Assembly (NCBI GenBank): GCA_932521035.1
Contig: OW051495.1
Location: forward strand, 3,100,001-3,164,000
Direction of reading: 5' to 3'
Length of the DNA stretch: 64,000 nt
From: Oscheius dolichura
Taxonomy: Eukaryota > Nematoda > Chromadorea > Rhabditida > Rhabditidae
Shown: in pieces, positions 60,776 to 64,000 of the stretch
How positions within the stretch are numbered: position 1 is the stretch's first letter
How the letters are laid out: each line of letters starts with the position of its first letter
Made by a program: the position numbers and the translations under genes
Notes under the pieces: generated by a model
Database searches by the model: none
Told to the model about the DNA's origin: nothing
Seen by the model: only the letters and a program-made list of their open reading frames with translations

Positions 60776-61103
60776 AAAAAGAACAAAAGACTGAAGTCTC
60801 CCAGAATGGGAAGGTGTTCCAATGAAGTCTTTCTCTCCCTATATAAGCCACCCCAACCCTCGTCTCTTTCCTCAAAAAGGCGTTCCCTGGTCGCCTTCTT
60901 CTGGTTTTAGTCCTGTTCACCATTCTCTATTGAACCATCGCTCATGATAATCCGTATGCTGGTCCCGGTTTCTTCGTGTCCTTTTGATTTATCTTATATA
61001 CGGTAAGCGGCCCCAGGCGTGCATAAGAGACTGCTTCCGGGACGCTAGCTGGTGGGCCAGTTGGAGTTGCCCATTCTTCTGCACTGCTGCCGCTGTCACC
61101 TAA
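60776..61103 (+). pseudogene. Small secreted CX3C-CX3C peptide gene, copy A, disabled
   Basis: TATA box TATATAA at 60840. The expected ATG is replaced (AAAAAGGCG where copy B has AAAATGAC), and TGA interrupts the signal-peptide region (FPGRLLLVLVLFTILY-stop). After a 41-nt intron the second exon has ACIRDCFRDASWWASWSCPF and a further Cys, an intact CX3C...CX3C pattern, then TAA. It is a tandem direct repeat of copy B at 61477-61804. Confidence 0.5.
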
Positions 61104-61289
61104 TATTATTGTATGACCCATCCTACACAATAAACGAATCATTTTTAAATATGTAGACATTGAGACACTCGTGATTTGTCGATCTTCCTCGATATGGTGT
61201 GCTCGTCTCCTTTCCTATCCGCCGAGCATCCCAGGAGGACGCGAAGATTGGAATGGGCAACGAAGGAGGACGACATCTCTCCGAGAAGT

Positions 61290-61432
61290 GTACATGGTTT
61301 GCGTGGGTTTCGACTGTTTGTCCGGGTGAGTTGAGGTGGCCGATCGCCTCTCGGATGAACCCGGCTGAATATCTTCTGTTGAGGTGACGCGGGATACGCG
61401 GAGACGAGGATGAGGAGAGAGGGCTGGAGAGG
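61290..61432 (-). pseudogene. Inverted fragment of the exon at 59258-59400
   Basis: The minus strand reads LSPHPRLRVSRVTSTEDIQP then GSSERRSATSTHPDKQ, against LSPHPRLRVSRGTSTEDLQP then GSSEGRSDIPTHPDKQ on the plus strand at 59258-59355. It is a local inverted duplicate about 2 kb from its source, lying between the two CX3C peptide copies. Confidence 0.7.
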
Positions 61433-61476
61433 CTTTTTCTTCTTCATCTCGCGGTTGTTCATAGACTAGGGCTGTC

Positions 61477-61804
61477 TGTAAAAAGGAGAAAAGAACGAAG
61501 TTTCCCAGAATGGGAAGGTGTTCCAATGAAGCCTGCCTTTGTCCATATAAGCCACCCCATCCCTCTTTTCCCAAAATGACTTTCCCCAGTCGCCTTCTCC
61601 TGGTTCTCTTCTTGTTCACCATCATCTACGTCACTAATGCTCAAGATAATCCCTAGGCGGATCCTGGCTTCTTCGTGAGTTATTTCCTTATCTCTGGTAT
61701 ACTGTAAATTGTTTTAGCGGTGAATGAAAGACCGCTTCCGAGACACGAAGTGGTATGCCAAGCCCACGTGCCCCTTCTTCTGCTCGATATTCGCCATCTC
61801 TTAA
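61477..61804 (+). pseudogene. Small secreted CX3C-type peptide gene, copy B, disabled
   Basis: TATA-like CATATAA at 61544 and an ATG at 61576 followed by a good signal peptide (MTFPSRLLLVLFLFTIIYVT). TAG follows QDNP, where copy A encodes Tyr, and the second exon opens with another TGA. The end KPTCPFFCSIFAIS keeps only the second CX3C pair. The upstream 70 nt are nearly the same as those of copy A. Confidence 0.5.
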
Positions 61805-64000
61805 TCCAATAAAGTTCTGAACAACTCCGGAACAAAATGAGCTGTTTTTCCTCAATTTTCCCCGTTCCAAGCGAGGAGGGAACCTACGCAAGAGGATCCT
61901 TTTTCGAGCTCCCGCCTGAAGTGCAAGGCACACAGAATCCTACACCCCCCTGATCCTTGTCAAAAATAGGGGTTCCGTCATCCAAAAAGATCTCTCTATT
62001 TATACCGAGGAGACCTGGAGGAGGGCATCCCCATCACCATCAGCCGCTCTTTTTTCATGCGGGAAGCAGAAGCAGAGAGTTGTCTCTGTTTGTTCATCGT
62101 CATTTGGGAGGAGGTAAAAGGGGCGACGAGCATCACGAGGAGGAACAGCGAGGAGAGACAATTGGCCGAGAGCCAAGTACACAGATTTCCGACTGGGAAT
62201 GTGCGTGTGTGCAGAGAGACGCTTGCAAGAGGAGGGACACGTATGGACACGGGCAGCTTTTGGACTGTTCTCTTGACCTGAACGAGAGGTCGGAGGCTTG
62301 ATCTCTCTTCTTGGAAGAGGATGCACCGTACCTCTTCAGGGATTACGGTAGCTCTTCCTGGTAATGGGACTCTAATTTCTAGCTCTGTTCTCTAAAGTGT
62401 TCGGGTTCCAGTTTCCTCTTTTGCTGTCGGCCAGCAGTGTGCCCCCAATATTTTACCGGCTCCGTTTCAATTGAGACATATGTTCTCATCACAAGACGAC
62501 CGGCGTAGGAGGATTTCCCGTCTCCTCTCCTCCTCCGAAAACACATGAGTCATAAAAAGAAGGGCATTTCCTCTGGATAGAGTTGAGATCACCTTTATTT
62601 TATCCCGTTATATCAAACTAGAGAGCCAGGCAGACGACGCCGTTATCCTCCCGGCAGCCGGCATAGGCAGTAGCTCGTCTCCGGTGATCATCGGACCTTC
62701 CGTGTGATGTGTGTTTTTTCCTCACTTGAGAGTCAACTAATCTAGAAGTTAAACAAAAGTGCCCACGTGGACGGTTTCTAAAAACGCCCCATCTGGTGGA
62801 CGATGATGTCTCGGCAGCGGAGGAGGGGGGACAGCTGGAACACGGCGGGCAAAAGCCGGGGTAATTCTTGCCTCCCCCGTTTGGAATGTCTGCGGCGTGT
62901 GCCCCCGCCGGTAGGCCCCATAAAGTTCGACGTCATTTGGTGCAGTTTTTTATTTTGTCAGCTGACTTCGATAAGAATAGCCGGCCCGGGAGGAGGAACT
63001 CGTATTTTACAGCCATGTTGGACAAATTCAAAGGCGAAATGACATTTATTCGACGGGTTCATAAATGGGAAGGAGAAAACATCCTTGGTATTGTTTGTAG
63101 AAAAGGGGAGAGGACGGGAGGCATCCCTGGAATGTATCCTCCTTGTTTTTCCCCTACTAGAGGATGATCGTCGAGCCATTCCAGTCCACCCGTACTCGGT
63201 GTGTACATCCTCCTCCCGGCGGCGGCAAACCATTTCCCTCTGCCGGAAAACAGCGTCAGTAGCACCGGAGGGGTTCTCCTGACCCCCTGTCCCCTTGTTT
63301 TTACCAACTTTCAACTCTATCAGCTGATCGTCTTGTGATCGCCGCCGGCTGCCTCCCTGCACCGCCACCAGCACCACGTGTGGTTCCCGTTCAAATATTT
63401 GATGTCCGGCGCCATTCGCGGTCGTAGAACATTCTCGCCAAAAATAAGCCGATTGAACTGGATACATGGGCAAAGAGAAAGAGACGGGAAGAGCTAATTC
63501 GGGGGACGAGGGCTTTTTGCCTCCTCTGGCTAAAAACAGAGGATGATCAGGCCAAAGACTATCCCAAGGGGGGAGGCGGCCTGCCGATCCCTAGATCCCC
63601 CCATCCAGTGCCTCATTTGCAACAGATGATGATCACGCGAGCATCCATCCCCAGCTGATCTCGAGGATCCATCAAATATTGACCGTTCTCCACACGTGCC
63701 GACCCGTGAAAGAGGTTGAAATCCACGGGGGGATAATCAGAACAGCCGGGGCCGATATCACGAGTGATTTTTCAACTTTTTTCCCTCGACGGCTTTGTGA
63801 CACTTTTCCAGTTTCCTCGTCCATAATCCAAAACTTTTTATTAGGGGAGTCAGGTGAATCGAGTCGACCTTTGCAGGGAGATAAAAATTCACTTTCGTTT
63901 GAACGGATGCAGCCTGTAGATAGGGCAGGCTTTATTATTAGACTGTAAAATTCCACCGCGGAGAGATAAGGGGAACGCCGGCTCCTGTCGGCACGGAGGA
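61805..64000. other. Region without a confident gene
   Basis: GC-rich with many GGAGGA-type motifs. A TATA-like CTATTTATACC at about 61996 precedes a plus-strand 74-codon frame at 62057 (MREAEAESCLCLFIVIWEEV). A minus-strand frame at 62958-63473 contains coding-like sequence (SAYFWRECSTTANGAGHQIF, HVVLVAVQGGSRRRSQDDQ), and another at 63672-63956 (NKKFWIMDEETGKVSQSR). None can be completed into a supported gene; some may be exons of genes running off the right edge. Confidence 0.35.

Noticed and set aside
62958-63473. Minus-strand 171-codon frame
   Set aside because: Partly coding-like but no start context, no family and an equally long plus-strand frame; described only as part of the right-hand region.

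Overview
The window is eukaryotic nuclear DNA and almost certainly from a free-living-type nematode. The evidence is a serpentine chemoreceptor of the Sra/Srab type, a major sperm protein (MSP) domain, a transthyretin-like (TTR) secreted protein, sperm-type tyrosine phosphatases, very dense genes on both strands, introns mostly of 33-60 nt ending in TTTTAG or TTTCAG, and splice acceptors that abut start codons as expected for spliced-leader trans-splicing. The Ran GTPase is close to identical to the well-known nematode protein. I cannot name the species. No prokaryotic, CRISPR, rRNA or confident tRNA feature was seen.

Layout. The sequence alternates between GC-rich blocks (about 1-9.4 kb, 22.5-24.3 kb, 31.5-38.6 kb, 44.9-47.5 kb, 52-64 kb) and AT-rich blocks (about 9.4-22.5, 24.6-31.4, 38.7-44.8, 48-51.7 kb). 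AT-rich blocks mostly hold conserved housekeeping genes: an operon-like minus-strand run (serine palmitoyltransferase small-subunit-like, ATG12, MGME1 nuclease, AMSH deubiquitinase), IFRD1, the OSGEPL1/Qri7 tRNA enzyme, an MDR oxidoreductase, CTU1, an F-box protein, NDUFAF4-like followed by TRMU/MTU1, DENND1/RME-4 and Ran. GC-rich blocks mostly hold nematode-type or fast-evolving genes: chemoreceptor, ML-domain protein, two PTPs, BTB protein, cysteine-repeat secreted proteins, an SLC17-like transporter, a REEP-MSP fusion, an aspartyl protease, a D-amino-acid oxidase, and two coiled-coil or phospho-motif proteins. Conserved genes in GC blocks include the Spenito/RBM15-like splicing regulator and the ATPase inhibitor IF1.

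How genes relate. Three different tRNA-modification enzymes (t6A, cytosolic s2U, mitochondrial tau-m5s2U) and several mitochondrial factors (MGME1, OSGEPL1, NDUFAF4-like, TRMU, IF1) lie close together. NDUFAF4-like and TRMU are 183 nt apart on one strand, with an acceptor directly at the TRMU start, which suggests an operon. The REEP-MSP and PTP genes at 45-48 kb are divergent neighbours with a sperm-type flavour.

Most notable: a REEP5-like membrane protein fused to an MSP domain; a tandem pair of secreted proteins built on an unfamiliar Cys-rich DYVNG repeat; a GC-rich gene nested antisense in an intron of AT-rich TRMU; three apparent GC-AG mini-introns; inverted and direct gene-fragment duplications next to their sources; and a frame-disrupting 20-nt tandem duplication. 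Gene models were spliced by eye, so exon borders are approximate unless stated. Coordinates given for a CDS span start codon to stop codon including introns.
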